This document shows positions 63,233-64,000 of a stretch of DNA of 64,000 nt, one piece after another (within the stretch, counting starts at the first letter, position 1; every line of letters begins with the position of its first letter). Made by a program: the position numbers and the translations under genes. The stretch comes from Pomphorhynchus laevis (lineage: Eukaryota; Acanthocephala; Palaeacanthocephala; Echinorhynchida; Pomphorhynchidae). The DNA is taken from contig WNNJ02001637.1 of NCBI GenBank assembly GCA_012934845.2, positions 37,335-101,334 of the forward strand, written 5' to 3'. The notes beneath the pieces are model-generated. The model saw only the letters and a program-made list of their open reading frames with translations, searched no databases and was not told the origin of the DNA.

Positions 63233-63978
63233 GTGAGTTTGAAATCTAAAATTGTGACACGAATTTTGCGATCGTGTATTTCTATAGGTCGGAATTCGTT
63301 AATTTTAATATAATTATATTATGAATATAATTAATTATATATTTTTGTTATATTTATAACAAATATATATTATAGCAATATAATATTATATCGATAATTT
63401 ATAAATTATCAATATTATAATTTATAATTTATTAATATAATGTATTAATTATTATCATTACATTTATGTAATAATGTATATATTAAGTTTTTTTAATTAT
63501 TTTTATATTAATTAATATATTCACTTTTAAATCAACTTTAATAAGTCATAATTAATTATTATAACTAATTAATTATTATAAACCGTCTACCACAAAAGTC
63601 GTGTAATAATTAACGATCTGACACATTATATTATACTGTATATCGTAAAATTTTAATATATTTTATATTTATCTAACATATATCGTCAAAAGATTCCAAA
63701 TTAATTAAATTTATCATTCACATTTTAAAACTATTAGCTCAATAGCGAGTAGTAATTAAAGTCTAATTTACAAAGTTAAGATTTAATTACAAAAAAAACA
63801 ATTTATCCGTATTTTTAAATTATCTAGTTCGATAATAATAAATTTATGAACCACTTAATTTATAACTTAATGATTTTTTGACTTACAAATATAGTATAAT
63901 TATAATTACACTTACTATTACTATTACAATCCCATTTGCGGGTAACCATTCAAATGTTTTTACACTAATTTGTGTGGA
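63233..63978. other. Start of intron 46: AT-rich, nothing recognised
   Basis: Begins with the donor GTGAGT. No further exon matching the IP3R sequence after GVFN(V) was found before the window ends. Confidence 0.65.
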
Positions 63979-64000
63979 TTATATATATATATATATATAT
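63979..64000. repeat. (AT)n microsatellite at window end
   Basis: Uninterrupted AT dinucleotides running off the window. Confidence 0.9.

Noticed and set aside
1-64000. CRISPR arrays, operons or bacterial promoters
   Set aside because: Sequence is spliced eukaryotic DNA; the tandem repeats present have no CRISPR spacing or cas genes.

Overview
The window comes from the nuclear genome of a very AT-rich animal and is taken up almost entirely by one gene on the + strand: an inositol 1,4,5-trisphosphate receptor (IP3R/ITPR). I read 46 in-phase exons from position 36 to 63232. Their summed length is 6636 bases (2212 codons), and every splice junction keeps the frame. Both ends of the gene lie outside the window. 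The first exon seen continues the N-terminal suppressor domain, and the last ends just after the third membrane segment, so the pore and C-tail lie downstream. Animal origin is inferred from the IP3R itself, the intron pattern and the transposon mix (Penelope-like elements, RTE and L2/CR1-like LINEs, a ZBED-type hAT, IS630/Tc1-type transposases, a Gypsy element). I cannot name the phylum. Introns are of two kinds: tiny (44 to about 65 nt) and large (up to about 6.5 kb), the large ones packed with mobile-element debris.

Layout. 1-0.6 kb: end of the suppressor domain. 0.6-5.9 kb: large intron with a fold-back element and a decayed non-LTR retroelement. 5.9-12.4 kb: IP3-binding core and the start of the armadillo-type helical region, with a Penelope remnant. 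13-24.9 kb: regulatory helical domain, interrupted by Penelope copies, IS630 pieces and repeats. 25-30 kb: Penelope remnants, a truncated duplicate exon and small exons including a 24-nt microexon. 31-41.9 kb: more helical-domain exons, with a hAT element, an RTE LINE broken by an IS630 transposase and a minisatellite, and a hammerhead-like motif. 42-45.4 kb: Penelope tails and a pair of tandem homologous exons that look mutually exclusive. 45.5-48.6 kb: a GC-rich island of two non-LTR elements, one with a tail-to-tail inverted partner. 50-52.2 kb: coupling-domain exons. 52.4-57 kb: an antisense Gypsy element with identical ends, beside an array of CRE-like sites. 57-58.6 kb: a relic copy of the first membrane exon and a Penelope copy. 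58.7-63.2 kb: the last helical exons, then membrane segments 1-3.

The IP3R is an ER-membrane calcium-release channel. The exons shown encode the ligand-binding and coupling parts that pass IP3 binding on to the pore. Most of the ligand-contact residues known from vertebrate IP3R1 are visible. The most interesting signals are the tandem alternative-looking exon pair (44635-45044), two displaced partial exon duplicates (27673 and 57013), several frame-neutral extra exons, and a hammerhead-ribozyme core on the minus strand near 41.07 kb.
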